A stretch of DNA of 21,706 nucleotides from CAZUDI01 sp964618975 (GTDB taxonomy: Bacteria > Desulfobacterota > Desulfomonilia > UBA1062): contig CAZUDI010000065.1 of NCBI GenBank assembly GCA_964618975.1, positions 1 to 21,706 of the forward strand, given 5' to 3'. Shown one piece after another: positions 1 to 7,637 of the stretch. Both the position numbers and the translations under genes were made by a program. Positions within the stretch are counted from its first letter, which is position 1; each line of letters opens with the position of its first letter. Below the pieces are notes generated by a model. The model worked only from the letters and a program-made list of their open reading frames with translations, made no database searches and was not told the origin of the DNA.

Positions 1-1
1 T

Positions 2-2380
2 TTCCACTTCTGGCAGGGGCGTTTCCGGGAGACGGTGGCCCTCTACGAGCAGTCGGTGCCGGACATCGAGCGCTACCCGCGTGGCGGGTTCCCGCTCTTC
101 GGCCTCATGACCGTGGGCTACTGTTATGCGGTGACCGGGCAGGTGAGCCAGGGTCTGGGCATGCTGGACGCCATCCGCAGTCAGTGCCGGGAGAACGGCA
201 CCCTGTCCCACGTGGCCTCCGCCGAGGGTATCATGGGTATCATCCTGCTGCATACAGGTAGGCTGGAGGAGGCCGAAGACATCCTGGAGAACTCGGTGAA
301 GGCCGCCCTGGAGCTCCACAACGACTGGGCCTGGATCTCGGGCAAGATGGTGCTGGCCTATATCGCCTACCTCACGGGCAGGAAAAGGCGCGCCGTGGAG
401 TACTTGGGAGAGGCCCTGGAGTGTACGAACAAGGTGCATACCACGGTCTATCTGGATTACCCCTATCTTCTGAAGCTCTGCCTGGCGATGGAGCAGGGCG
501 AGCTCCCGCGTCTGCCCGGGCTGGATCTGGACGAGATCATCGAACGCAATATTGATGGGATCAGCATCTATATGGGCGGTATCGCCTGCCGCCACCAGGC
601 CGTGGTGCGCCGCATGCGGGGGGCTGCGCCCGAGAAGGTGATCGAGGCGCTCGAGCGCTCGATCGGACTGCTCGAAGAGTGCGGCCACCGTTTCGAGCTG
701 GCCTATTCATGCCTGGAGCTGGCCCGGGTCTACCTGTCCCAGGGCCGGGAGTCTCTGTCCAGGGATCTCATCCTGGCGGTGGCCCGGGACATCGATCCGG
801 AATTGATCCCCGAGGAACTGCGGGTGCTGATCAAACACCAGGCCTCGAGCAAACATCTCCTGGAAGAGATCCTGCGTTTCCGGGACCACCTGATTCGTAT
901 CCGGGACGACAAGGAGCTGATCCAGCAGATCATCTCGACCGTCAACCGCATCACGGGGGCCGAGCGCGGGGCCATTTTCGAGTGGGATCGGAGCACCCAG
1001 CCGCCGCAGCTGGTGCTCAGAGCCTCGCGCAACCTCAGCCGTGAGCAGGTTTGTCATGCGGACTTCGCCTCGTCCCGGGAGCTGATGTCGGAGGTGGCCC
1101 GTACGGGCACGGGGCGCATCAGCGGCAGCCTCTCGGGACGGGCGGCAGACATGGCCGGGGGGGAGGCCATCCGATCACGCATCTGCGTGCCCATGGTGCT
1201 GCGCGATACGGTTTTCGGCGTGCTCTACCATGACAACCGGCTTATCAGCAACGTCTTCAACCGCGCCGATCTGGAGCTTTTGTCGTATTTTGCGACGCTG
1301 GCGGGGTTTGCCTACGACAACGCGCGGGCCTATGGGGAGATCAAGCGTTTGAACCGGCGTCTGAGCGAGGAGAACCGCTATTACCAGGAGGAGCATCTGC
1401 AGCAGGCGCACTTTGAGGACATCGTGGGGGAGAGTGCGGCCATTGCGCGGGTGCTGGGGCAGATCGAGCAGGTGAGCCGGACGGAGGCGACGGTGCTGAT
1501 CGTGGGGGAGACGGGGGTGGGCAAGGAGTTGGTGGCGCGAGCCATTCACCGGCACGGGTCACGCAGTCAGGAGCCGTTCATCCGGGTGCATTGCGGGGCG
1601 CTGCCGGAGAGTCTGATACCGAGCGAGCTGTTCGGTCACGAGAAGGGGGCCTTCACGGGGGCCTCGCAGCGGCGGATCGGGCGGTTTGAACTGGCGGACG
1701 GGGGCACGCTGTTTCTGGACGAGATTGGTGATATCAGCGAGGAGGTGCAGGTGCGTCTGCTGCGGGTGCTGCAGACCGGGGAATTCGAGCGGGTGGGAGG
1801 CAGTGAGACCCTGCACTCGGATTTTCGGCTGATCAGTGCCACGAACCGCAATCTGGAGCAGGCGGTGCGGGCTCAGCGCTTCCGGGCGGACCTGTACTAC
1901 CGGCTGGCGGTGTTTCCGGTGCACGTGCCGCCGTTGCGGGAGCGTCAGGGGGACATAGAGCTGTTGGCGCACTATTTTCTGAAGATCTACGGACTGAAGC
2001 ACGGCAAGGAGTTCGGGCGCATTCCGGAGGAGGAGCTTTCCAAGCTCAGGCGCTACGAGTGGCCGGGCAACGTGCGGGAGTTGGAGAACATCATCGAGCG
2101 CGGCACCATCCTCAACCAGGGGCCCCCCTTCCGGGTACCCGAACTCGGGATGCACCAGTCAGGGCCCGGCGCGAGGCAGGGGGATATGACGCTCAGGGAG
2201 AACGAACGCGCCCATCTGCTGAGGGTGCTCCAGCTTACCAACTGGAAGATCCGGGGCGCGGGTGGCGCGGCCGAGATCCTCGATATGCCGCCTTCCACCC
2301 TGGCCTTTCACCTCAAGAAGCTTGGCCTGAGGCGTCCGCGGAACGGTTCAACGGCGGGGTCCTCCAGTCAGGGGGAGTAG
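2..2380 (+). CDS. Sigma-54-dependent transcriptional activator, TPR-GAF-AAA+-HTH (5' end outside window)
   Basis: The reading frame is open to the left edge, so the true start lies outside the window; the GTG at 35 is only an internal codon. From N to C the visible part has TPR-like helical repeats (about 2-850), a GAF sensor domain (about 900-1330), a short linker helix, and a sigma-54 AAA+ domain (about 1410-2080). The AAA+ domain shows Walker A GETGVGKE at 1505-1528, the sigma-54-contacting GAFTGA loop at 1646-1663 and Walker B TLFLDE near 1705-1725. A Fis/FhlA-type helix-turn-helix ends the protein (about 2218-2340; NWKIRGAGGAAEIL then STLAFHLKKLG). Such proteins hydrolyse ATP to open sigma-54 promoters from upstream enhancer sites. 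Similar large activators often begin with a Ser/Thr kinase and an ATPase module, but that part cannot be seen here. A sigma-54 promoter lies 660 bases downstream, so control of the liv operon is a natural inference. The activator role is certain; the target is not. Confidence 0.95.
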   Translation, partial: FHFWQGRFRETVALYEQSVPDIERYPRGGFPLFGLMTVGYCYAVTGQVSQGLGMLDAIRSQCRENGTLSHVASAEGIMGIILLHTGRLEEAEDILENSVKAALELHNDWAWISGKMVLAYIAYLTGRKRRAVEYLGEALECTNKVHTTVYLDYPYLLKLCLAMEQGELPRLPGLDLDEIIERNIDGISIYMGGIACRHQAVVRRMRGAAPEKVIEALERSIGLLEECGHRFELAYSCLELARVYLSQGRESLSRDLILAVARDIDPELIPEELRVLIKHQASSKHLLEEILRFRDHLIRIRDDKELIQQIISTVNRITGAERGAIFEWDRSTQPPQLVLRASRNLSREQVCHADFASSRELMSEVARTGTGRISGSLSGRAADMAGGEAIRSRICVPMVLRDTVFGVLYHDNRLISNVFNRADLELLSYFATLAGFAYDNARAYGEIKRLNRRLSEENRYYQEEHLQQAHFEDIVGESAAIARVLGQIEQVSRTEATVLIVGETGVGKELVARAIHRHGSRSQEPFIRVHCGALPESLIPSELFGHEKGAFTGASQRRIGRFELADGGTLFLDEIGDISEEVQVRLLRVLQTGEFERVGGSETLHSDFRLISATNRNLEQAVRAQRFRADLYYRLAVFPVHVPPLRERQGDIELLAHYFLKIYGLKHGKEFGRIPEEELSKLRRYEWPGNVRELENIIERGTILNQGPPFRVPELGMHQSGPGARQGDMTLRENERAHLLRVLQLTNWKIRGAGGAAEILDMPPSTLAFHLKKLGLRRPRNGSTAGSSSQGE

Positions 2381-2489
2381 GGGGCTGGGTCTCACGGCAG
2401 GCAATACCTCGGCGAGAGCCCTCCGGGGGTGTCAGATGATAACCGCCCCATCCTTTCAGGGAAACGTTTGTCCGTAATTGTACGCCCGT

Positions 2490-2753
2490 TCAGGCGGGTG
2501 GATCGCCCCCGGGGAGCTGGATGAAGAGCGGCAGGTGGACGATCAGCACGTGGTCGCGAATTTCATGAAGAAAGACGCGCACCTCGCGTGTGATGTGCAC
2601 GACACCCTTCAGGTTCAGGGATACGGTGCGACCGGCCTGCATGTGGTCGCCTAATACCCCCTTGAGGACCGGGAGGGTGGTTTCGTCCAGAGATCCGTCG
2701 ACTGCGAGTTCGACGTGGCCTGTGCCCTGATGGTGCTCCGTAACATGGATCAT
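2490..2753 (-). CDS. Small STAS-like (anti-sigma-factor-antagonist-like) protein
   Basis: This is an 87-aa protein with a GAGGAAGG ribosome binding site six bases upstream of its ATG. Its pattern fits a STAS fold: a strand (HVELAVDGSLDETTL), a helix (LPVLKGVLGDHMQAG), a strand (TVSLNLKGVVHIT) and a helix (REVRVFLHEIRD). It matches the SpoIIAA layout of GxLDxxT followed by hydrophobic LNL and a switch region. The usual DSSG phosphorylation motif is not kept; HITRE occupies that place, so regulation by serine phosphorylation is doubtful. The gene converges with the sigma-54 activator and diverges from the liv operon. STAS proteins usually work by binding partner kinases or anti-sigma factors, and no partner is visible here. 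The gene call is good; the family assignment is moderate and rests on pattern only. Confidence 0.6.
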   Translation of the reverse strand: MIHVTEHHQGTGHVELAVDGSLDETTLPVLKGVLGDHMQAGRTVSLNLKGVVHITREVRVFLHEIRDHVLIVHLPLFIQLPGGDPPA

Positions 2754-2943
2754 GGACCTTCCTCGTGCATGAGATCGCTACCCGAATTGGAACCAGCAAT
2801 TAACGTGCCTGGAGATGCAAAGCGGAGGCTGATTCCAGGCCAATGACCTCAAAGGAGGCGCCCCGGAGGATGCCAGGTGGCGCCAAGACCGGGAGTCCTC
2901 CCGGCAACAGGAAGGCCTTCCCGCGCAAAACCCGAAATGTCGA

Positions 2944-2986
2944 TCCTTTCCGGCGCAACATATTGGGGGCGCGCGCCCGGAAAGGA
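2944..2986. promoter_or_regulatory. Inverted repeat, candidate enhancer (UAS) for the sigma-54 promoter
   Basis: TCCTTTCCGG at 2944-2953 is repeated as its exact reverse complement CCGGAAAGGA at 2977-2986. The arm centres are 33 bases apart, about three helical turns. Relative to the start predicted from the -24/-12 promoter (about 3067), the element spans about -123 to -81, the usual range for binding sites of sigma-54 activators. A second dyad, CCGGGAG-TC-CTCCCGG at 2889-2904, lies further upstream. Function is inferred from position and symmetry; GC-rich DNA makes some dyads likely by chance. Confidence 0.4.
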
Positions 2987-3040
2987 CGTGCAGGGAGAAG
3001 AAGGTGTGCCGGGGCGCGCCCGGGAGAGGGAAAGCCCCGA

Positions 3041-3057
3041 TGGCATTCAATTTGCTA
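3041..3057 (+). promoter_or_regulatory. Sigma-54 (-24/-12) promoter of the liv/acyl-CoA ligase operon
   Basis: TGGCATTCAATTTGCTA matches the consensus TGGCACG-N4-TTGCW, with the invariant GG (3042-3043) and GC (3054-3055) at the required 12-base offset. Departures are T for C and T for G after TGGCA. It reads toward livF and lies downstream of a gene for a sigma-54 activator. The predicted start is near 3067, giving a leader of about 226 bases. I saw no comparable match in the other intergenic stretches that I checked by eye. Confidence 0.7.
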
Positions 3058-3066
3058 ACCTTTGGG

Positions 3067-3292
3067 CAAGGCATGAAAGCTCACCGAGGCAACCCGGTGG
3101 AGCTGGCGAGTGACCGGGGGTATGAACCCCGGCGTACGCCCAGGAATCCCTGCATGCCCTCAGCGAAGGGGAATGCGACCCATCGCGATTCGATTAGAGA
3201 TGACGGCGACGGTCGATCCATGCAGCGGTTGTCAGCGGGCGAGTTTTCATGAAAACGGGACATGTATCCAGGGGAGGGATCGAGGGAAGGTT
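3067..3292 (+). ncRNA. Structured 5' leader RNA of the liv operon (four-way junction)
   Basis: The leader folds into a compact junction by simple base pairing. P1 is GGCATG 3070-3075 with CATGCC 3153-3158. P2 is 3078-3104, a nine-pair stem (AGCTC+ACCG with CGGT+GAGCT, one bulged G) and loop AGGCAACC. P3 is 3105-3140, GGCG with CGCC enclosing CCGGGG with CCCCGG and a seven-base loop GTATGAA. P4 is 3141-3152, CAGG with CCTG. Only two bases (3076-3077) are unpaired at the junction. A fifth hairpin follows at 3171-3191 (GAAT+GCGA with TCGC+ATTC). CCCT 3157-3160 can instead pair with AGGG 3167-3170, which would open the end of P1. I do not recognise a known riboswitch class. A regulatory leader, an independent small RNA and a remnant of a group II intron 5' domain are all possible. 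Confidence 0.5.
3243..3256. promoter_or_regulatory. 14-bp perfect palindrome, candidate operator
   Basis: GTTTTCATGAAAAC is its own reverse complement. It is AT-rich in otherwise GC-rich DNA and ends 36 bases before the livF start codon, inside the predicted leader. The size and symmetry fit a homodimeric repressor site, for example TetR, GntR or MarR type. In RNA the same bases could form a five-pair hairpin with a CATG loop. No protein can be assigned. Confidence 0.4.
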
Positions 3293-4087
3293 ATGCTGAA
3301 GATCGCCAATCTAGAAACCACCTACAACGATATCATCCTGGCGCTCAAGGGCATTTCCCTCCAGGTGCCCGAAGGCCGGATCGTGGCGCTGCTCGGGGCC
3401 AACGGCTCCGGGAAGACCACCACCATCAACACCGTCTCCGGTATCCGCAAGACCATTGACCTTGCCATCGAGGACGGCACCATCGAGTTCGAGGGGCAGA
3501 GCATCGAGGCCTTAGAGCCGCACGCGATCGTGAGGCGCGGGATCTGCCAGGTGCCCGAGGGGCGCCGGATCTTCGCCGAACTGACGGTAGAGGAGAATAT
3601 CATCGTCGGTTCCTATACCCTCGCCGATCGCCGGAACTATGCCCGCAACCAGGAGATGGTCTTCAGCTACTTTCCCATCCTCAGGGAGCGCCGCCACCAG
3701 CAGGCCGGTTACCTGAGCGGGGGCGAACAGCAGATGCTGGCCATCGCCCGGGCCCTGGTGGCCAAGCCCAAGCTGATGATGCTCGACGAGCCCTCGCTGG
3801 GAGTGGCGCCCCTGGTGGTCAGAGAGATCTTCGAGATTATCGCCGCCATCAACCGCGAGGAAGGGGTGGCCGTTTTGCTGGTGGAACAGAATGCCAATGT
3901 GGCGCTCAACATCGCCCATTACGGCTACATCCTGGAGAACGGCCGGGTGGTGATGGAGGGGACGAGCGAGGCCCTGCGGGACAACAAGGATATCCGTGAA
4001 TTCTATCTCGGGCTGACCGAGGTGGGCGCCAAGAAGAGCTTCCGGGACGTGAAGCACTACAAGCGCAGGAAACGGTGGCTGTCATGA
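3293..4087 (+). CDS. livF: LivF-type ABC transporter ATP-binding protein
   Basis: This 264-aa cytoplasmic ATPase subunit belongs to a HAAT-family (branched-chain amino acid type) importer. Walker A GANGSGKT is at residues 35-42, the ABC signature LSGGEQQ at 141-147, Walker B LMMLDEP at 161-167 and the switch region LLVEQN near 195-200. The ATG at 3293 is chosen because GAGGGAAGG sits just upstream and the usual LivF N-terminus MLKIANLETTYN starts there; the frame is open further upstream to 3110 but that part looks non-coding. It is longer than E. coli LivF (237 aa), with a small insert after the Walker A helix and a basic C-terminal tail ending KHYKRRKRWLS. It is the first gene of the operon and overlaps or abuts livG. 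The true substrate is unlikely to be a simple amino acid, given the ligase gene two positions downstream. Confidence 0.93.
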   Translation: MLKIANLETTYNDIILALKGISLQVPEGRIVALLGANGSGKTTTINTVSGIRKTIDLAIEDGTIEFEGQSIEALEPHAIVRRGICQVPEGRRIFAELTVEENIIVGSYTLADRRNYARNQEMVFSYFPILRERRHQQAGYLSGGEQQMLAIARALVAKPKLMMLDEPSLGVAPLVVREIFEIIAAINREEGVAVLLVEQNANVALNIAHYGYILENGRVVMEGTSEALRDNKDIREFYLGLTEVGAKKSFRDVKHYKRRKRWLS

Positions 4088-4866
4088 AGACACCCACGCT
4101 GCCCCTGCTGGAGATCGAGGCGCTCGCCATGCATTTCGGGGGCATCCAGGCCCTCAGGGAGGTATCGCTCAGCGTGCTCAAAGGCGAGATCTACTCGATC
4201 ATCGGGCCCAACGGGGCGGGTAAGACCACGCTTTTCAACTGCATCAGCGGGATATACCGCGCACAGCGCGGCGTCATCCGTTTCGACGGAGAGACGCTCA
4301 CAGGCATGCCGCCGCATCGTATCGCCCGCCTGGGCATTGCCCGGGCCTTCCAGAACATTGCCCTCTTTACGGGCATGAGCGTGCTCGACAACCTCATGTC
4401 GGCCCGCACCTGCCATATGCGCTACGGCCTGCTGCGCTCCGCCATCTTTCTGGGGCGCTGCCAAAAGGAAGAGGTGCGCAACCGTGACGCGGTGGAGGAG
4501 ATCATCGAGTTCCTCGACCTGCAGTCGGTGCGCAAGCAGCCGGTGGCGAGCCTTTCCTACGGTCTGCAGAAACGCGTGGAGCTCGGGCGTGCCCTAGCCA
4601 TGGACCCCAGGATCCTCCTGGTGGATGAACCGGTCAGCGGTATGAATCTGGAGGAACGCGAGGACATGGCCCGCTATATCCTGGACATCAACGAAGAGAA
4701 GCAGACCACCGTGGTACTCATCGAGCACGACATGGGGCTGGTCATGGACCTGTCCGACCGCGTGAGTGTGCTCAACTTCGGGACCAAGATCGCGGAAGGC
4801 ACACCGCAGGAGGTCTCGCACAACCCGGATGTGATCGAGGCCTATCTCGGGGAGGTCCGGGCGTGA
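4084..4866 (+). CDS. livG: LivG-type ABC transporter ATP-binding protein
   Basis: This 260-aa protein is the second ATPase subunit of the importer. Walker A GPNGAGKT is at residues 41-48, the Q-loop in RAFQN near 87-91, a variant signature LSYGLQKR at 157-164, Walker B ILLVDEP at 177-183 and the H-loop EHD near 214-216. The C-terminal part (IAEGTPQEVSHNPDVIEAYLG) is the typical LivG ending. Two starts are possible. The ATG at 4084 overlaps the livF stop in an ATGA. The GTG at 4075 has a better-spaced AGGA (4067-4070) and would add three residues. The ligase gene begins 32 bases after its stop. The protein should pair with LivF as a heterodimer under LivH and LivM. Confidence 0.93.
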   Translation: MKTPTLPLLEIEALAMHFGGIQALREVSLSVLKGEIYSIIGPNGAGKTTLFNCISGIYRAQRGVIRFDGETLTGMPPHRIARLGIARAFQNIALFTGMSVLDNLMSARTCHMRYGLLRSAIFLGRCQKEEVRNRDAVEEIIEFLDLQSVRKQPVASLSYGLQKRVELGRALAMDPRILLVDEPVSGMNLEEREDMARYILDINEEKQTTVVLIEHDMGLVMDLSDRVSVLNFGTKIAEGTPQEVSHNPDVIEAYLGEVRA

Positions 4867-4898
4867 TGGGTGTGCGTGAGCATCAGGGGAGAGGAGAC

Positions 4899-6707
4899 AT
4901 GCACAGGATCGAGACCACCTTGCCGCAGCTCCTGCAGGAGAAGGCGCAGCATTACCAGGGCCGTACGGCCATGCGTGAGAAATACAAGGGCATCTGGCAG
5001 GAGATCTCCTGGATGGACTATCTGGTCAATGTGCGGCATCTGGCGCTGGGCCTGGCGGAACTGGGGATGCAGCGTGGCGAGCACGGGGCCATCCTGGGCG
5101 AAAACTGCCCCGAGTGGATCTATGCCGACCTCGCCTTCCAGAGCCTGGGCTGCGTCTCGGTGGGCATCTATCCCACCAATTCGGCCGAACAGGTGCATTA
5201 TATCCTGGACCACTCCCAGGCCACCTTCGTGGTGGTCATGGACCAGGAGCAGGCCGACAAGGTGCTGGAGGTCAGAGAGACCCTGACGGGGCTCAAACGT
5301 ATCATCGTGGTCGACATGAAGGGGCTGAGGCACTACCGCGAAGAGGTGCTGATCGGTTTTTCCCAGGTGCAGGAGATCGGACAAAAATCCCAGGCGCTCC
5401 ACCCCGGCCGTTTCGAGCAGTATGTCGGTGCCACGCACCCGGACGACGTGGCCTTCATCGTCTACACCTCGGGCACCACCGGCCATCCCAAGGGGGCCAT
5501 GATCTCGCACCGCGGCCACCTGCACGGGATCGTGTACGGGATGCAGCCCATCCTGCATTTCACGGACAAAGACACCATCCTGTCCTACCTGCCACTGTGT
5601 CACATCCTCGAGAGGGCGGTCTCTGTCAGCATGCCGCTGATGTTTGGTTACACCATAAACTTTGCCGAATCCATCGACACGGTCACCCAGAATATCTATG
5701 AGATCTCCCCCACCTTCTTCGCCGCCGTGCCGCGCATCCTGGAGAAGATGCACTCGGGCCTGTTCATCAAGATGGGGGACACCACGCCCCTCAAGCGCTG
5801 CATGTTCGATTTCTGGGCGCCCGTGGGCAGGAAGGTGGTCAGATACCGTATGAACCGTGAGAGGGTTCCGCTGCCACTGCTTATGGCCTACGGCCTGGCC
5901 TATCTGTTCGTCCTGCGCGCGGTACGCGACAAGCTCGGCATGGGCCGCACGCGCTGTCTCATGAGCGGCGGGGCGCCCATCGCCCCCGAGGTGCTGGATT
6001 TCTACCGCTCCCTGGGAGTGTTCACGCTCGAGATGTATGCCATGACCGAATGCGGCTGCATCTCCGGTCCCCACCACCGGCTCAAGTACGGCTCCGTGGG
6101 AGAGCCCTGCGGGGCCCTGGAACTCAAGCTCGCCGCGGACGGCGAGATCTGTGTGCGGGGGGATGCCGTCTTCTGCGGTTTCTACCGCGACGAGGAGGCC
6201 TCCCGGGCCATGGTCGTGGACGGCTGGTTGCATACCGGCGATGTGGGTCAGCTGGACGAGGACGGGCACCTCTATATCGTGGACCGCAAGAAGGACATCA
6301 TCATCACCTCAGGCGGCAAGAACATTTCGCCTTCTGAGATCGAGAACAAGCTCAAATGCAGCCCCTACATCAAGGAGGCCATCGTGATCGGCGACGGCCG
6401 CAAGTTCCTGTCGGCCCTCATTCAGATCGATTACGAAAACACGGGCAACTGGGCCCAGAAGAACCGCATCCCCTACACGACTTACAAGAGCCTGGCGGAA
6501 AACCCGCAGGTCTTCGAGCTGATCAAAGAGGAGGTCTCTCGGGCCAACGAGGGCTTTGCGCGGGTGGAGTCGGTCAAGAAGTACATCATCCTCGACAAGG
6601 AACTGGATCAGGACGACGAGGAGCTCACGGCCACCCAGAAGGTCAAGCGCAGGGTGATCGAGAAACGGTTCCGTACGGAAATCGATGCCATGTATGGATC
6701 CGGCTGA
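4899..6707 (+). CDS. Long-chain-type acyl-CoA synthetase (AMP-forming)
   Basis: This 602-aa ANL-superfamily enzyme activates a carboxylic acid to acyl-AMP and then acyl-CoA. Key motifs are the P-loop YTSGTTGHPKG (189-199), MYAMTE (379-384), HTGD (445-448), the hinge region RKKDIIITSGGKN (463-475) and the C-terminal lysine region TATQKVKRR (578-586). Its layout resembles the long-chain FadD/FAA1 group, including the insertion between the P-loop and MTE motifs. The ATG at 4899 follows GGGGAGAGGAG; a GTG at 4863 in the same frame overlaps livG but lacks a comparable site. The gene lies between the ATPase and permease genes of the importer in the same orientation with short gaps, so import and CoA activation are probably coupled. 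Fatty, aromatic or other short acids cannot be told apart from sequence alone. Confidence 0.93.
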   Translation: MHRIETTLPQLLQEKAQHYQGRTAMREKYKGIWQEISWMDYLVNVRHLALGLAELGMQRGEHGAILGENCPEWIYADLAFQSLGCVSVGIYPTNSAEQVHYILDHSQATFVVVMDQEQADKVLEVRETLTGLKRIIVVDMKGLRHYREEVLIGFSQVQEIGQKSQALHPGRFEQYVGATHPDDVAFIVYTSGTTGHPKGAMISHRGHLHGIVYGMQPILHFTDKDTILSYLPLCHILERAVSVSMPLMFGYTINFAESIDTVTQNIYEISPTFFAAVPRILEKMHSGLFIKMGDTTPLKRCMFDFWAPVGRKVVRYRMNRERVPLPLLMAYGLAYLFVLRAVRDKLGMGRTRCLMSGGAPIAPEVLDFYRSLGVFTLEMYAMTECGCISGPHHRLKYGSVGEPCGALELKLAADGEICVRGDAVFCGFYRDEEASRAMVVDGWLHTGDVGQLDEDGHLYIVDRKKDIIITSGGKNISPSEIENKLKCSPYIKEAIVIGDGRKFLSALIQIDYENTGNWAQKNRIPYTTYKSLAENPQVFELIKEEVSRANEGFARVESVKKYIILDKELDQDDEELTATQKVKRRVIEKRFRTEIDAMYGSG

Positions 6708-6739
6708 GGCCCTGGAGCGCCGGGGACAAGGGAGGAGCA

Positions 6740-7633
6740 ATGATCATCGAGGTAGTGTTCAACGGACTCGCGACCGGGGCCATCTATGCCCTGCTGGCCC
6801 TCGGGTTCGTGCTGATCTTCAAATCCACGGGCATCCTCAACTTCGCCCAGGGCGAGCTGGCCATGGTGGGGGCCTTCGTCGGGTACAGCGTGGCCACCCT
6901 GGGGGGCCTGCCCTACGGCGCGGCCTTCCTGGCGGCCATCGTTTGCGGGGCCCTACTCGGCGTGGTGGTAGACCTGTTTTTCTTCCGCCGGATGGTGGGG
7001 GAGCCCATCTTTGCCACCATCATGGTAACGGTGGGCCTGGCCAGCATCCTCACCTCCACCGCCGGGCTGATCTGGGGGCATGATGTCTATACCATCGCCT
7101 CACCCTTCACCAACAAGACCGTGGGTGTGGGTGGCCTGGTCTTCTCCCAGGGTGCGATCTCTACGATCGTGGTCTCGCTGGTGCTCTTCTTCCTGATCAT
7201 GCGCTTTTTCAAGCGTTCACTCCTGGGGATATCCATGAAGGGGGCTGCCGACGACCCCGAAACGGCCGGACTGATGGGCATCAACGTCAAAAAGATCCAT
7301 ATGATAGCCTGGGCCCTGGGCACGATCGTGGCCGCGGTAGCGGGCATGTTCCTGGCAGAGCAGAGCTTCGTGAGGCTCTCCATGAGCCACACCGGGATCA
7401 AGGCCATGGCCGCCGCCATCCTGGGCGGCATGGACAGCGTGGGGGGGGCCATTATCGGCGGGGCCGTCATCGGCCTCGTGGAGGGCCTGGCGGCCAACTA
7501 TCTGAGCGGTATGGACCTCGGCAACTTCCATTTCGGCGACGTCAAGGACGTGGCGGCCTTCGTGATCATGATCCTGGTGCTCATGCTGAGGCCTCACGGG
7601 ATCTTCGGCCGCGAAAAGGTCGAGAGGGTCTAA
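6740..7633 (+). CDS. livH: LivH-type ABC transporter permease
   Basis: This 297-aa inner-membrane protein has about eight hydrophobic segments. The start matches the family closely: a first membrane helix NGLATGAIYALLALGFVLI, then the conserved KSTGILNFAQGE. The EAA-like coupling region is near ALRAADD-type sequence, here KGAADDPETAGLMGINV. The C-terminus (FVIMILVLMLRPHGIFGR) is typical. A strong GGAGGAG site precedes the ATG at 6740. It forms the translocation pore with LivM, whose gene begins four bases after this stop. Nothing in the sequence identifies the substrate, which is set mainly by the binding protein. Confidence 0.94.
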   Translation: MIIEVVFNGLATGAIYALLALGFVLIFKSTGILNFAQGELAMVGAFVGYSVATLGGLPYGAAFLAAIVCGALLGVVVDLFFFRRMVGEPIFATIMVTVGLASILTSTAGLIWGHDVYTIASPFTNKTVGVGGLVFSQGAISTIVVSLVLFFLIMRFFKRSLLGISMKGAADDPETAGLMGINVKKIHMIAWALGTIVAAVAGMFLAEQSFVRLSMSHTGIKAMAAAILGGMDSVGGAIIGGAVIGLVEGLAANYLSGMDLGNFHFGDVKDVAAFVIMILVLMLRPHGIFGREKVERV

Positions 7634-7637
7634 AACC

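Noticed and set aside
3070..3158. The cloverleaf-like fold suggested a tRNA or tmRNA-like gene.
   Set aside because: There is no T-loop consensus GGTTCGAATCC, no proper anticodon arm and no CCA-side acceptor geometry.
4842..6269. A 475-codon open frame on the minus strand opposite the acyl-CoA ligase.
   Set aside because: Antisense shadow of a gene with all the ANL motifs; no domain was recognised in it.
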